This document shows, piece by piece, positions 49,945 to 61,609 of a DNA stretch of 64,000 bases. The stretch covers positions 117,187,741-117,251,740 of the forward strand of contig CM041465.1 of the NCBI GenBank assembly GCA_023213395.1, in the 5' to 3' direction. The notes below the pieces were generated by a model, which was given only the letters and a program-made list of their open reading frames with translations, was not told the DNA's origin and did not search any database. How positions within the stretch are numbered: the stretch's first letter is position 1; every line of letters begins with the position of its first letter. Origin of the DNA: Cycas panzhihuaensis (Eukaryota; Cycadophyta). Made by a program: the position numbers and the translations under genes.

Positions 49945-50438
49945 GGCGGGGGCCCCAATGGGCACCTCTCCCGTTTCTGGCCCCGCGACAGCCATTGGGA
50001 CCATCCCGTTTCCCTGTCTGCCTTTGCCTTCTGGCCCTGCCGCTCTTTGTGCTCTCTTGACACCCTTTTTGCGCTTTCTCGTAGGCACAATTATGGTGCC
50101 TCATTTTTTCACCCTTTTTCCTTGGGCCTTTCCATCTCGTTTTGCGTGCCACTCCCGTGCATGCCCGAGTTTATACTCGTTTGGCTCGTTTCATCACCTT
50201 GGACTCGTTTCTGTAGTTCTTTCTTGCTCTTGGGGTCCCAAAAGGGAATGCTCCCCCGCCTAGAGGCATGTTTCACTTTCCTAAGAGACCTTTTGGCCCT
50301 TCAGGAGGCTTTTTCCTCCGACCACTCTCTGCCGGTGATCGGACTGCTCGCTCTTGCCCTGGGTAACCTTATTGCTAGGTCCTCCTACCCTTCACGACCA
50401 CCTTTTTCTTTCCTTTTGAGTGTTGCTTTCATTATCTA

Positions 50439-50888
50439 TTGACTATCAAGATTTTGTGTCACCCATGTCCATCTACATCTTCTGAGCGGTGGAAGCCCTT
50501 GATAACCCTAGGCCTTCTGTGCATTGCATGGATTCTCCATGACCCTTACCGACACGATCTCCTCCACTCTGGGACCTTCCTCCCAGAGGCTACTAACAAC
50601 GAAGCTGAGTATATAGCTATTATTAAAGCCCTTACCGATGCTCTCTGTTTCTATCGCGGACCTATCGTTTTGTTTTGCGACTCTCAAGTTGTGGTGTCTC
50701 ATCTCACCCAGGTTTACCAGGTGCGATACCCTCACTTGAGGACTCTTGCTTCTGCTGCCAGATCTCTCCTGGCCTGTTTCTCTTCCATCGATATCCAGCA
50801 TATCCCTCGGGCCCTAAACGCTGAGGCAGATAGTCTCGTTCACCTCATCCTTAAGCGGCGCCTCCCTCTCCTTGCTGACTGTCCCTGA
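50439..50888 (+). pseudogene. Second, archaeal-type-like RNase H of T, behind integrase
   Basis: An open frame holds LPEATNNEAEYIAIIKALTD (catalytic Glu in NNEAEY), IVLFCDSQVVVSHL (second Asp) and IDIQHIPRALNAEADSLVHL (closing Asp). These are hallmarks of the extra RNase H (aRNH) of Tat-lineage elements. The first Asp segment (DG...NP..AG.G) is not intact in this frame; the bases at 50485-50530 suggest a frameshift there. It sits 3.7 kb behind integrase and 400 bp before the 3' LTR, on the sense strand, with the antisense ORF in between. Confidence 0.8.
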
Positions 50889-51289
50889 GGCTTGTCTGGC
50901 CTTCCTGTCGCCCAAGCCCAGGTCATCTATCACTTTGCCTTGCGACCCATTTGCACCTCTAAAACCTGGCTGCTAAAGAGGTAAAACTATGGTGCCTACC
51001 TTTTGCTTGCTCCTTCACTTGATTATGCACGTCTTTCTGCACCTTTTATGGTGGGGGCAGCCCCCTCGCCTTCTTCATTCTTCCAGTCAGTTTTCAGGTG
51101 GCTCATAAGCAACCCCTATGTGTCTCCACCGCCGCTTTCATATCCACGCGTTCTGCCACGACACTCGCCGACACCCTTGCCTACTATTATGATCTTGATT
51201 GATATATCTATATACACATGTGCTACTGATAGTTGTGTTGCCAACATTCGCCATTGCATCAGGCTTCGGCGAGGCTCTCTGCGAGGCGA
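50889..51289. other. 3' untranslated region of T
   Basis: No gene is seen. It ends in GCGAGGCGA (51281-51289), the only purine-rich stretch directly before the 3' LTR and a weak polypurine tract candidate. Confidence 0.5.
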
Positions 51290-53225
51290 TGTTCCATTCG
51301 AGGAATGGATACGGAATCGTGCTTCGAGTAAGTGTAGGTATGTTTCTCACCTTGTCATTGCTTTCTTTTGATGAGTGTTTGCTCGTATGTCTGTATGTTT
51401 GTGGCTTTGTAGACGACGTTGTCTTCGTCTACACTTATTTTAGCCTATGACGACTATAGCATGGGCACACTCCCAGCAAGTGTGGCACCCTAGTGGCCAC
51501 TCCACTTCCCGCATTCTGCCCTCCTCGCTCCAAGATCCACTTGGCTTGTGCCACCTCCACCCGTGTGATGATCCGTCATCGTTTGGTTGACTTGCCACAC
51601 CGTTTGAGCCCTATTTTTGCTCTTTTGGGCCCGTTTGTTGGCTCGTTTACCCCCGAGTAGGTGTTTCAGCCCCCCTATTGGCCCTTTTTGTCATCTACCC
51701 ATAGCCTAGGCTAGCTGGCCGGGCCTGTTTTTGTCCACAGGTTTGTCTTCTTTGAGATTTTCGGTACCGCTTGAGAATATCCAGATCTGTGATTCTGTTA
51801 TATGTTGTTCTAACTTGTTTTTTAAAAATCCGCCGTGGTAATTTCACATTTATTACAAAATTGTCACATGTCTTGTGACTTAACTCACTCCCAGCCGCGC
51901 CCTAATCACTCGCTTTAGGGTTTGGGTTGGGTACTTAAGTCACTTTTTACTCATTTTTGAGGACTTTTTGCTCACTTTTTGGATTGCTCCTCAAGGAAAC
52001 AACGTTGTGCTCTACTCTTCTCTGCTGCCCTGCTACTACCACAGGACCTGCATCTCTCCTACAGTGCCCAGCTCTCTTTTGGTGTGGCTAGGGCATCTTC
52101 CCAGCCCCTCACACACCTTGGAGAGGGCCCCTTGGAGAGATTTTAGTAGATTCTTGCCCCGGGCAGTCTTCAAGTGTTCCAAGTGCAGGTGTTCTCCTTC
52201 CAACTTCATTAGCAGGGCCCCAAACCTGCTACACCAAAGTTCTAGGCTGATTTCTCAACCTCTCCTTACCAGCCCTAGGCTGAGGCAAGCACCTCTCTTC
52301 TTCCATTTAGGTATTCATTAATTTGAGTCATTTATCTTGTGCTATTGATGCTCTGTCTTGCTCATTTCTTTGTTGTCTTTGTAAGGGTTATTTTCCTCTT
52401 TACATTGGGCTGTTCCACCTCTGTTTTAGTGCCTCTCACCTGTGTGTGTTACTCAAGGCAGTGGTACTGAGGGTTGACATAGGGTTTGGGAAGGAGCTGG
52501 GTGGATTCTGCACCACCTTCCACGCTCCTCAAGTGGCTTTAAGCCCCCCAAATCTTCCCTCTTACCTCGTGCTGTCCTTGGCACTCAAACAAGGGTTTGT
52601 TGGCCCTCTCTTAGCCACTGAAATCAGCACTGTCACATATTACAGCACTGGTTTGAGGGCTTAGGCTTAGGTCCGGGTGACTCACATAAGTCCCGGCCGC
52701 TTGTCCTTGTCCAACTCTTCTCCCGGTAGCTCGGTTTGCTCTTCATAGCACCCTAGTTCACCGTAGGTCTTCTCTGGCTCCTCTTCACCTCCTTGTTACT
52801 ATTTTTAGCCATCTTCCTTGGCCTTGCCCTCGCTGCCTTGTGGCTTTTGGGGGGGAGTTTGGGGTATTCTTTGTGGGAGGTGGGCCACTCCGAGGCTTAC
52901 CGGTTACCTTCCTTTCGCTTCGGTTGTCCTCTTTCATATATTATCATCATTGTATTGGCGCTAACATATATGTGTTGAAATTCATATTTGTATTATATAG
53001 ACATGTATTGTTAGGATCTCATCATTGTATGTTAGTACCTTTTCTCCAGAAAAGTGGAGGTCGTCATTGTTTGCAGGTGCTTGGAGAGCACAAAAGGTAT
53101 TTTCTGCTCGGTCCATTGCCGGTAAGTGCTCTTATGCATATTGTACTTTCATACTTCTTCAGTCACTAGTATTTAGTTCATTTCTTTCCTTGGCATTGTA
53201 TTTAGTATTTTTCCGAGGAAGGTAA

Positions 53226-53522
53226 TGAAAAGAGTGGATCTATCCTTCATCTCCATGCACTAAATACAAAGGCAAACATGGGAGCAAGAAAGACTTGAGA
53301 GAAAGAAAGTAGCTCTCACAAAATGGGGAGGTAAGAATGAATCTCCTCCATTGAGCTTTACTTTTATATTGAGAGAGGGAGCATTTGAGTTAGGTGAAAT
53401 GAAATTACACATAATGCACATGAAAGTGCATTTCACTTAAGTGATCTAATTTAAAGTTCACTTAAGACCCTTTTTTGAAATAATCAACTAATGTAATGAC
53501 CTTATGTCATTAACCCTTTTCA
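53226..53522 (-). repeat. 3' LTR of copia D
   Basis: TG...CA ends. It differs from 60534-60830 at two sites (AAATAC versus AAACAC near 53265, TTTTTTG versus TTTTTCG near 53476). Confidence 0.96.
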
Positions 53523-53535
53523 ATCTCCCCCTTAA
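53523..53535 (-). promoter_or_regulatory. Polypurine tract of copia D
   Basis: AATCTCCCCCTTA reads TAAGGGGGAGATT on the minus strand, next to the 3' LTR. Confidence 0.9.
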
Positions 53536-53990
53536 TGGTAGAATGTCATTTCATTCTATTTTATTCTATCCTATGAGGTCTTCATTTGAGCCTCTTACAA
53601 AGCAAACTAGTATGATACTTTTATGGGAAACCCTCATGGGGAAGAAAACTCACAAATTTTCTAATCTACTAACTTGGCTCAGGCAGCTCTGTAAATGTAG
53701 CGGATAGCCAATCAAGACAATAAATTTTGTAGCTGAAATCTACTGAGTCTCCATATACCATTTGGTCATCCCCCATGCCCTTTCGGGTTTTCACAGGTTT
53801 CAATTTTCCAAAATGATACAACCCTTATCCTTTCGCGCCCACATGGGGTTTTCATGAATGGGATAGAGCAGAGACTTACTCTTGTCCTTCCGCGCCCACA
53901 AGGGGTCTTCACGAAGGAGACAGAGTATGATGGTCCTATTGTCATCTCCTTCAATTAGTCAGAGATGGAGGCCCTGAGGCCAAGTTACTT

Positions 53991-54401
53991 TCAGAACTGT
54001 TCAAACTTCACCCTCTTTAGTAGTTTGGTGAAGATATCAGCCACTTGATCTGCTGTGGGGCAGTACTCCAATTGAATTATGCCATCATGAACTAGTTCTC
54101 TAATCCTGTGGACTTTTGTACTTATATGTTTAGTACGATCATGAAATACAGGATTTTTAGCCATCTGGATTGTAGATTGATTATCTACATGTAAGCTAGT
54201 AGAACTTATTTGGGTGGCATTTAATGTATTCAACAATTTTCTAAGCCATATCACCTCCTTGCTTGTCTCAGAAGCAGCAATGTACTCGACTTGATGGTTG
54301 AGTGCGCAACTATCTTCTGTCATCTGGATCTCCATGATATTGGTCTTTGTTCCAAGAAATGTTACGTGCCGGACATAGATCTTCTGTGTCTTTATCTCCA
54401 A
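53991..54401 (-). pseudogene. RNase H of copia D
   Basis: Minus strand: HQVEYIAASETSKEVIWLRK, LHVDNQSTIQMAKNPVFHDR, TKHISTKVHRIRELVHDGII and DQVADIFTKLL are the conserved end of copia RNase H (EAEY.A......E..WL, .DN.SA..L..NP..H.RTKHI, ADI.TK.L). The frame differs from that of reverse transcriptase. The region around 54310-54401 is scrambled relative to the family. It degrades template RNA in the family; here it is likely dead. Confidence 0.88.
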
Positions 54402-54436
54402 AGAAAGTCTCGAGTCATGTATGCATAAAGTTTAAA

Positions 54437-55446
54437 TTACGCATTGGGTTCATACAACAGACCATATTTGCTAGTCGTCTTTAGGTACCTCAACACTCGT
54501 ATTGCAACTTGCCAATGATTCTGCTTAGGATTTGTCATGAATCTTGCAAGAATGCCGATAGAGTATGCAATATCTAGCCTTGTGTTGGTAGTATAGATGA
54601 GACTACCTACAAGTTGCCTGTAGAGTGTTGCATCTGACTCCCTATTGTCACCATCAACTGAGAGCTTAATATTAGGCTCCATAGGTGTATCCACTGGTCG
54701 AGCACCTTCTAACTAAAACTTTGTCAGAAGATCGTTGATATATTTTTCTTGGGAGAGAAAGATTTTGCCATCCTTTTGAGTTGCTTCAATTCCCAAGTAA
54801 TATTTCATCAACCCGAGGTCAGACAATTCAAAAGTTTTAGCAAGGTCCTTCTTCATTTGGTGATTACACATTCACTATTCCCCGTTATGAGCATGTCATC
54901 CACAAAGATTAAGAGGTAAGTGACTTTATCATTTTGGCGCTTGATGAATAATGTTGCATCAATATCTTGATAGTCACAAACCTCATATCCAAGTTGCCTC
55001 ATTCTTCCAGACAACTTGGTAAACCAAGCATGAGGGGCTTGCTTTAGGCCGTACAAGGACTTTTTGAGCCTACAAACTTTATGCTTCTGACCATCAATCT
55101 CGTATCCTTCTGGCTGAGCCATATAAATTTCTTCTTTAAGGTCCCCATTGAGAAATGTGGTCTTAACATCAAGTTGGTGGATTTTCCAACCCTGTTGAGC
55201 AGCCAAGGCTATAAGAGTTCTGATTGTAGGCCACTTGGTTGTGGGAGCAAAGATTTCAATGTAGTCAATGCCTTCCCTTTGCGTGAATCCTTTTGCTACC
55301 AACCTCGCCTTGTGTTTTTCTAGGGTGTCATCTGATCTATACTTGTTTTTGAACGCCCATTTATTTTGAACTACCTTTCTTCTAAGTGGTAGATTAACAA
55401 GCTCCCATGTACCGTTCTTAATAAGAGATTGATACTCTTCGTTCAT
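54437..55446 (-). pseudogene. Reverse transcriptase of copia D
   Basis: From 55446: [100 protein letters not shown] and the catalytic box LIFVDDMLITGNSE, all as in active copia elements. A stop at 54853 and a frame change precede the connection part at 54694-54437 (LVGSLIYTTNTRLDIAYSIG). The catalytic Asp pair is intact. Confidence 0.92.
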
Positions 55447-55661
55447 GGCATTTCTTCAATTGCATGCTTCTGACTTCTTGGTACGTTAGGGGCTCTTCAT
55501 TAAGAGCAAGATGCGATTCTATGGTTCAAGCTCAATGGAAAGTGATTCATGCATCCTTGCTCTATGGGCACTTCTAGTGCCAGTTTTGCCTACCTCATCT
55601 AGTCGCATGTCCTTGTGTAGCTGGTAGGCTTCACGAAAACCTCAAGTTGGGAATGAGGTTT

Positions 55662-56885
55662 TCATTTCCACAACCTCTTGATCTTCGTTTTGATCATGAA
55701 AAGGATCATGTGAAATATTGCACGGAGGAAGTTGGCGATCTTTGGAGAAGATGGGCCAGCCACAGATGTTGGAGAAGATGATCCTTCTGCTATGGCTTTG
55801 TCTTTGTCAACGTGGCTATTCACAAATGATGGTGCTGGATGTGTACACATTGGATTGGAGTCACAGCTTGTATCCTCCGAGGCTCTATTGTCAGATTCCA
55901 AGATTTTAAGCAACTGTTTAGCATCTCCCCCCCTAAATTTTGGAATCTGGACATCAAATTCAGTAGCATCATTAAATCGGTATGAAGGCATCTTGGAGTC
56001 AAGTCTGAGTAATTGATCTTTAGTTTCTGCAAAGATAACATCTCTAGTGATGATGATTTTGCATTCTGAAGGTATAAAAACCTTGTATCCCTTTTTGTCC
56101 ATAGGGTATCCGACAAAGATGCCTTTGATGGCTCTATCTTGGAGCTTATTTCTATGTTCCTACAAAATATGAGCATAACAAGTAGAGCCAAAAATTCTAA
56201 AGTTGGAGATAGAGGGGGTTTGTCCATACCACATTTCATGTAGAGAGGGGCCGAGCTTGGAGGGACTAACAGTGTTGATGCAATACCACGGATCCGGATA
56301 GCCTCAGCCCAAAGATAGATAGGGACATTCTTATATACCAGCATAGCACGAGCCATATTCATGATGGTCCTGTTCATGCGCTCGGTAACTCCATTTTGCT
56401 TGGGTGTACTTGCAACAGTGGTCTGATGTTTGATTCCATGTTGACATAGGTACGATTCAAACTCATTGGATGTGTACTCGCCACCATTATCGATCCACGA
56501 GTATTTTGATCTTGAATCCAGATTCATTTTCCACGCGGGCCTTGAAAGCTTGAAACATAGAAAAAGCTTCATCTTTCTTTGCAAGAAAAGTGACCCATAC
56601 TTTCTTGGTAAAATCATCAATGAAAGTAATATAGTACCACTTCTTTTTGATAGAAGGGATGGGCATAGGACCACATATATCTAAGTGTACAAGCTGCAAA
56701 GGTTGGCTAGATTTCCACTGACTACGAGGAAAGGGTTGTCTTTGAGATTTAGCAATAATACATGCTTCGCATTTAAAGGGCTTAGAGGGGAACTTAGGCA
56801 AACCAGGAAGAGTGTCTTGTAGTTCTCTTAAGCGATCAATTTTGATATGGCCCATACGAGCATGCCATAGAGCTGCTTGGGACAA
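55662..56885 (-). pseudogene. GAG-pre-integrase and integrase of copia D
   Basis: From 56885: ALWHARMGHIKIDRLRELQD (zinc-binding His), FKCEACIIAKSQRQPFPRSQ (Cys pair) and HLDICGPMPIPSIKKKWYYI (first catalytic Asp), then a shift to another frame with SWIDNGGEYTSNEFESYLCQ (second Asp) and TPKQNGVTERMNRTIMNMAR (catalytic Glu). A further shift leads to GIFVGYPMDKKGYKVFIP and a Ser/Asp-rich linker to reverse transcriptase (to 55662). The D,D,E residues are all visible, but in different frames. Confidence 0.9.
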
Positions 56886-57102
56886 CTTTTGAGGAGTCAG
56901 GGTTGTGGTAAAAATAAATTCATCATCAACATAGTGGGCTTAAGAGGATGGTGAGCAGGTTAGGCGAAAAGTTTGCCATCAAGAATTCCGGTCATAACCG
57001 CGGCATTTGAAGGAGGGTGAATAACACAGAGAGTTTGATTGTTTGCAGTTACACTCAGATCAAATCCACGAGAGACAAGGGTGGGCGGAGAGCGATTACG
57101 CT

Positions 57103-57550
57103 TTAGGCGAGAATATATAAAACATCAACAAGTGTAAAATCTGGAAGGCACAGGAGTTTCGAGGCAAGCAGTTCAAGTCCTTGATGGTGAGATGATTTGT
57201 CAGCCATGTGTACAACACCACGAACTTCAGAGTCAAAATCTTGAAAGAACTGGTGATGACAAGTCATGTGTTGTGTTGCTCCAGTATCCATGATCCACGA
57301 TGAAGTATTTGAGGTAGCACTATTTACAACTCCAAGTAGTGAAGGCAAAAGTGAATAAGTAAAGCCACAATGAGCCTCAATATACTTAGTGGATCTATCA
57401 ACAACATTTGATGAACTGGTCCCAATTCTTTGAAGGTGTGCATGAGCAAATTGCGTTCCACCAAAAGCATCTTCAAAAGAAGTATTATCAACATTATGTG
57501 CACCATGGTGCTGTTGATAACTTGGTAGTTTGTTGGTGGCAATTACGCAA
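57103..57550 (-). pseudogene. Protease of copia D
   Basis: SSWIMDTGATQHMTCHHQFF at about 57300 is the aspartic-protease active site (D-T-G-A) of copia. HMADKSSHHQGLE and FTLVDVLYI follow, and a stop near 57103 ends this frame. The preceding 70 codons (AHNVDNTSFEDAFGGTQFAH) link it to the gag knuckle. Confidence 0.88.
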
Positions 57551-58494
57551 TTTTGGCATAATGTCCTCTTCTATTACACCTTTGGCACACGATTGTTTGA
57601 TTTCCGGTCAAGTATTGAAATTTGGTGGATTATCTCGATTCTTTGGATCTAGGTCCAGGTTGATTATTTTGGCCTTGGCCTTGAGACTGTTTTTGTTGGA
57701 ATTGAGGAGCCTGTTGACTAAGAGGGCGTTGTCCTTGTTGTCTACCTCTTCCTCTTCCACGGGAATTACCACCTCTACGAGAGTATTGACCTTGATTTTT
57801 GGTGTAACAAAGACCTTCTTCCACTTCAAAAGTAACATCAATTGGATCTGATGTAGTGGCAAAGTTGGTATCAAAGGTCTTATCAAATTCAATGAACTTA
57901 TCAGCAAGATCCTCAAAGTTTAGGGTCTTCAAAGTTCCACTAGATTGAAGACTCCCCAATAGATTTTTATAATCTGGGATATGGAGACATGACTGAATCA
58001 AGAAAGCCCATGTAATGAATTGAGTTTTAAAATCTTTATCAATAGCTTGCTTGATTGGACGAAGGAGATTGATTGTCTCACTTGCATGTCCTTTCTGTAT
58101 TTTCAATTTGTTCATCTTCAGCACTAAGTGAACAAATTCTAAGTCGGATTTAGTGTCAAAGTTCTTCTTAAGAACTTCAAGAACTTTCCATGCTGTATCA
58201 TGTACAGCTTCATCAATGAGATCATACAGGGAATAATCAGTGACAAGCAGTATCCCTACACGGATTTTATCATCATCAAGTTCCCATTGGCGTTTAGCTA
58301 CGACTTGATGGGAGGCGGTTGGAGCACCTCCCTCTTGAAGTAGTTGTAGTAGCTGCAACAGGTGGTGTAGGTTGTAAGTGATCTCTCCATAGACCTTCAT
58401 ACTTTGCAACATTTCTGACACCAGTGAACCACATGTCCCAATTTTCTTTCCCTTTTAGAATGCAGTTCACATTTTGCTTGAACTGTGAAGACAT
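57550..58494 (-). pseudogene. Gag of copia D
   Basis: ATG at 58494: MSSQFKQNVNCILKGKENWD. The frame shifts after about 50 codons (58420-58300), then WELDDDKIRVGILLVTDYSL, WKVLEVLKKNFDTKSDLEFV and TWAFLIQSCLHIPDYKNLLG show the UBN2 capsid domain. A Gly/Arg/Gln-rich stretch follows. Past a TAA at about 57630 a zinc knuckle starts, CQRCNRRGHYAK, whose final Cys is thrown out of frame by a 1-base loss. Same protein as in copia E. Confidence 0.9.
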
Positions 58495-60520
58495 TGTGTC
58501 TTTTTAGAAGGGAAGAAATGAATAAGGGACTATAAACGTGATGGCAATAAATGATCGATCACTATTTACAAATGGGAAATATAATGAAGTAGTGTAGAAG
58601 AAGGAAGAAGAAGTGAAAATGGTTGCTCAAAGATGAAGGGAGCAACTTAGAGAAAAGTCACCAACACTTGTGACAAATATTAACTTAGCCTTGTGGGGAA
58701 TATGAGAAGCACTATGATAAAAATTAGCCACTAACACTTGTGGCAAATATTAACCTGACACAGCAGGAATATGAGAAGCACTATGATTGTGATTACACTA
58801 TGGATCACTTTTTACAAATAAGTAAGTGATCAATATACAAGATTGTAGGCCAATGTAGAAGTTGACATCATTGGGTTTACACAACTTGAAACTCGAATGT
58901 AGGATGTGTAATCAACCCAATAACCTCTAACTTGTGTCCAACGTGTAGTTGAGGTTGTTGAAGGGATGCCTAGGCTTCTAGTAGAATTAATTTGGCCTTC
59001 ACTCGTGATACATAATCGTGCTTGGTGATGAAATCCAAGTCTGCAAGCCAGTACTCCCAATCCTCACCCAGTTCACCAATGAGCGTGATATACCTCCTCT
59101 AAAGAGTGGTACGTGCATACCCATGGCTATAGCGGATATTAGATTGGTTATATTTTAATCTTGTATTAAAGTTTCAGTTTTCCCGATTGGTTATCGAGGA
59201 TGATCCACGATTGAGGCACGATGGTATGGCTAACCAAACCTCACCAATATTCGGTTTAGTCGGTCCCAACTTGAAACCCACACCTCTTTTATGGCACGGC
59301 ATTCTGCCAACCAAGGTATCTCAACCTTGGTGAGTGTGTGAACAGGTACAAGATGGCAGAAAATAGCATACATGATGCGTTCCTTTTAGGAAGAGTGAAA
59401 AGATTATCGAATTGCATCAAACGTACATTTAACTGAAAATAATGCTTGCTTGGAGTGCTTTTGGAGTGCTTGCTTGAAGTGTCTTTGGAGTGGTTGCTTT
59501 GAGTGATTTTAGAGTGCTGAAATGCAATGCTAATAAGTGAGTGAGGACATCGGATATTGCTCTGATCCAGGTGTTTTTTTTTCTCACTTTTACAATGGGC
59601 TTTAAGCCTTATAAAAAGGAAGAAATTTTCTTCATTTTTCTTTTCTTTTTTTTTTGTTAATACAAAAAAAAATACTCTTCACTAAATTTGCAATAACTTT
59701 CTCCCACGATGTTGAAATGGAGTGCCAATTTTTTTGCTGCAAACTAGACTCAGAGCTCCATCTTTAGGAAGTGGAATGAGGTCCAAATGAGTTCTAGAAA
59801 GTTTTTGACAGCCCCGCAAAGTTAGAAAATTATATTTTTCCAGAATTCTTACTAAAAATAACTGTTGTTCACTAAAACAGCAATAACTTCCTCATACGAC
59901 ATCCAAATTAGGTGCCACTTTTTGCACTGGAAGGTAGACTCAGAGCCCCATCTTTGGCAATTAGAATCACTTCAATGGGATCTCTGTAGAAGATTTTGCA
60001 GACCTGTGAAGTTCAGAAATCAAATTATATTTCTGCAGAAATTTTAGCTTGCTAATATCTCATTAACACATGATACCATATGAAATTTCCATCATTTTTT
60101 AATCACCAGGATCCCAATATGGGCAAGGTGAGAGCATACAATGATAGATATTTTAAATGGCTCAAAATTCTTTTAAAAAAATGGGTAAAAACTCCCCTTA
60201 CAATCATTCTTCTAAATGTTGGAAAAATTTCGGCAGCATTTCCTCTTGTTAAATGAACAAAAAAGGGAAAAGAAAAAGAAGAATGAGATAGCATGAATGG
60301 CCAGCAAAGGATTGGAATCCTTGGGCCTTACAACTCCTTGTATTATGCTTCCAAACCTACAAAAGAGAAAGTAAAGGCAAACAATACAAAATATGCCATC
60401 ATAATAACTTGAAAATATTTCTAAATTCACTTTCACAATCTCCTTCACCACATGGATTGTGGGGGAGAAGGAAGTGATGGCTCCATTGCAAGTGCAAGTG
60501 GGGAATATGAAGGAAGCAAG
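58495..60520. other. Leader of copia D with internal direct repeats
   Basis: Two kb without a gene. Two repeat pairs are visible: about 70 bp at 58660-58728 and 58729-58795 (AACACTTGTG.CAAATATTAAC ... GAGAAGCACTATGAT), and about 170 bp at 59690-59865 and 59878-60045 (AATAACTT.CTC..ACGA ... GACTCAGAGC.CCATCTTT). Short GAGTGCTTTTGGAGTGCTTG units lie near 59453-59520. Confidence 0.7.
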
Positions 60521-60521
60521 C

Positions 60522-60533
60522 TCTGATACCACA
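60522..60533 (-). promoter_or_regulatory. Primer binding site of copia D
   Basis: The + strand GCTCTGATACCA overlapping 60520-60531 is the exact complement of TGGTATCAGAGC, two bases from the 5' LTR (60534). Confidence 0.92.
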
Positions 60534-60830
60534 TGAAAAGAGTGGATCTATCCTTCATCTCCATGCACTAAACACAAAGGCAAACATGGGAGCAAGAAAG
60601 ACTTGAGAGAAAGAAAGTAGCTCTCACAAAATGGGGAGGTAAGAATGAATCTCCTCCATTGAGCTTTACTTTTATATTGAGAGAGGGAGCATTTGAGTTA
60701 GGTGAAATGAAATTACACATAATGCACATGAAAGTGCATTTCACTTAAGTGATCTAATTTAAAGTTCACTTAAGACCCTTTTTCGAAATAATCAACTAAT
60801 GTAATGACCTTATGTCATTAACCCTTTTCA
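60534..60830 (-). repeat. 5' LTR of copia D, promoter LTR
   Basis: 297 bp, ends TG...CA, 2 differences from the 3' LTR. Transcription of D would start here, on the minus strand. Confidence 0.96.
60669..60676 (-). promoter_or_regulatory. TATA box of copia D
   Basis: CTTTTATA reads TATAAAAG on the minus strand in the 5' LTR. The 3' LTR has the same sequence. The position within the LTR fits a U3 promoter. Confidence 0.7.
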
Positions 60831-61609
60831 GGTAAGGGAGCCCCTCTTCCAATCCGCTGCGACGCTTCACATCCGACGCACCTTGTGGAGTAGTTTGGCA
60901 TCCCTCAGGAGGGCCCTCGTCACCCACGCCTCCGGTCCAGGTGCACGCCTCACTCCACCCTACTACTCTTTCCTTTTGAATTCCTTTTTAGTAATTAACT
61001 CATTGGAGATCAAAAGGGAAACTTAACTTTGCTTTCGATTCACGCTTTATTTATTTTATTGTATGCACCTCTGGCATTCATAGGGAAAGGTCGTAGGAAC
61101 CGCTCTTTTTCACCTTTCCTCCTTTTCTTAGCCATGCAAGCTTCTTGCCCCCTGTATTACTCGTGTGCCTAGTTAGTTTGCTTAGGCATACCGTGATCCA
61201 TCTTCTTAGGTCATCCCTCTTGCTTTCGTTTAGTTCCCCACTTCGCTGGATAACCAAGGTGACCCTGCCTATAGGCTAGCCGCTTCCCTATCCTCCTTCA
61301 TTTCCCGTTGCTTTAGGGAAACCCTTAAAGGTTCCTCTCCTTCCCCTTCCGGCCATCCAAGGGTGGGAGGATCCTTCCCCTAGGTCAACCTAGGCTAACC
61401 CTATGCCTCCTCACCTCTTGTTCGAAGTGGTGGAGGATTACCCTTTGGTAGCCACATTCCATTGCAGGTCCCGAACTCGCTCAAGGCCTTGCAGGGCACC
61501 CTGCGTGGTAATTACCTTACTTATAGGTCTCTTCCTTGATCATATTATCACCCGCTCTTACCATACCTATTTCATTAGGTAGCTATCCCGTAGATGCGCG
61601 TCCAGGTAG

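Larger units (their letters stand above)
53226..60830 (-). mobile_element. Ty1/copia retrotransposon D, youngest insertion
   Basis: 7605 bp, with two 297-bp LTRs (53226-53522, 60534-60830) that differ at 2 positions and a perfect TSD GGTAA (53221-53225, 60831-60835). A perfect initiator-Met primer site and polypurine tract are present. On the minus strand a 2-kb leader is followed by gag, protease, integrase, reverse transcriptase and RNase H. Despite the near-identical LTRs the coding region changes frame at least seven times. It is a close relative of copia E. It sits in the 3' LTR of T. Confidence 0.96.
37244..61604 (+). mobile_element. Ty3/gypsy Tat-lineage retrotransposon T, host of D
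   Basis: LTRs of 2707 bp (37244-39950) and about 2705 bp (51290-53225 plus 60836-61604 once copia D is removed) start TGTT(T)CC and end GCGCRTCCA. The flanks GGCGG (37239-37243) and GGTAG (61605-61609) match at 3 of 5 bases, a worn TSD at best. Inside, gag, protease, reverse transcriptase, RNase H and integrase lie in one frame with stops and one frameshift. An antisense ORF and an extra RNase H follow. The element is about 16.75 kb without D. The size, the sequence motifs and the extra RNase H fit the Tat lineage (Ogre/Retand relatives). It is far more GC-rich than its host C. Confidence 0.9.
51290..61604 (+). repeat. 3' LTR of element T, split by copia D
   Basis: 51290-53225 and 60836-61604 rejoin to about 2705 bp, against 2707 bp for the 5' LTR. 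D and one copy of GGTAA make up the rest. Confidence 0.92.

Noticed and set aside
37239-61609. Treating GGCGG / GGTAG as a certain target duplication of T
   Set aside because: Only 3 of 5 bases match. It is compatible with decay at a CG site but not proof; T's limits rest on the LTR alignment instead.
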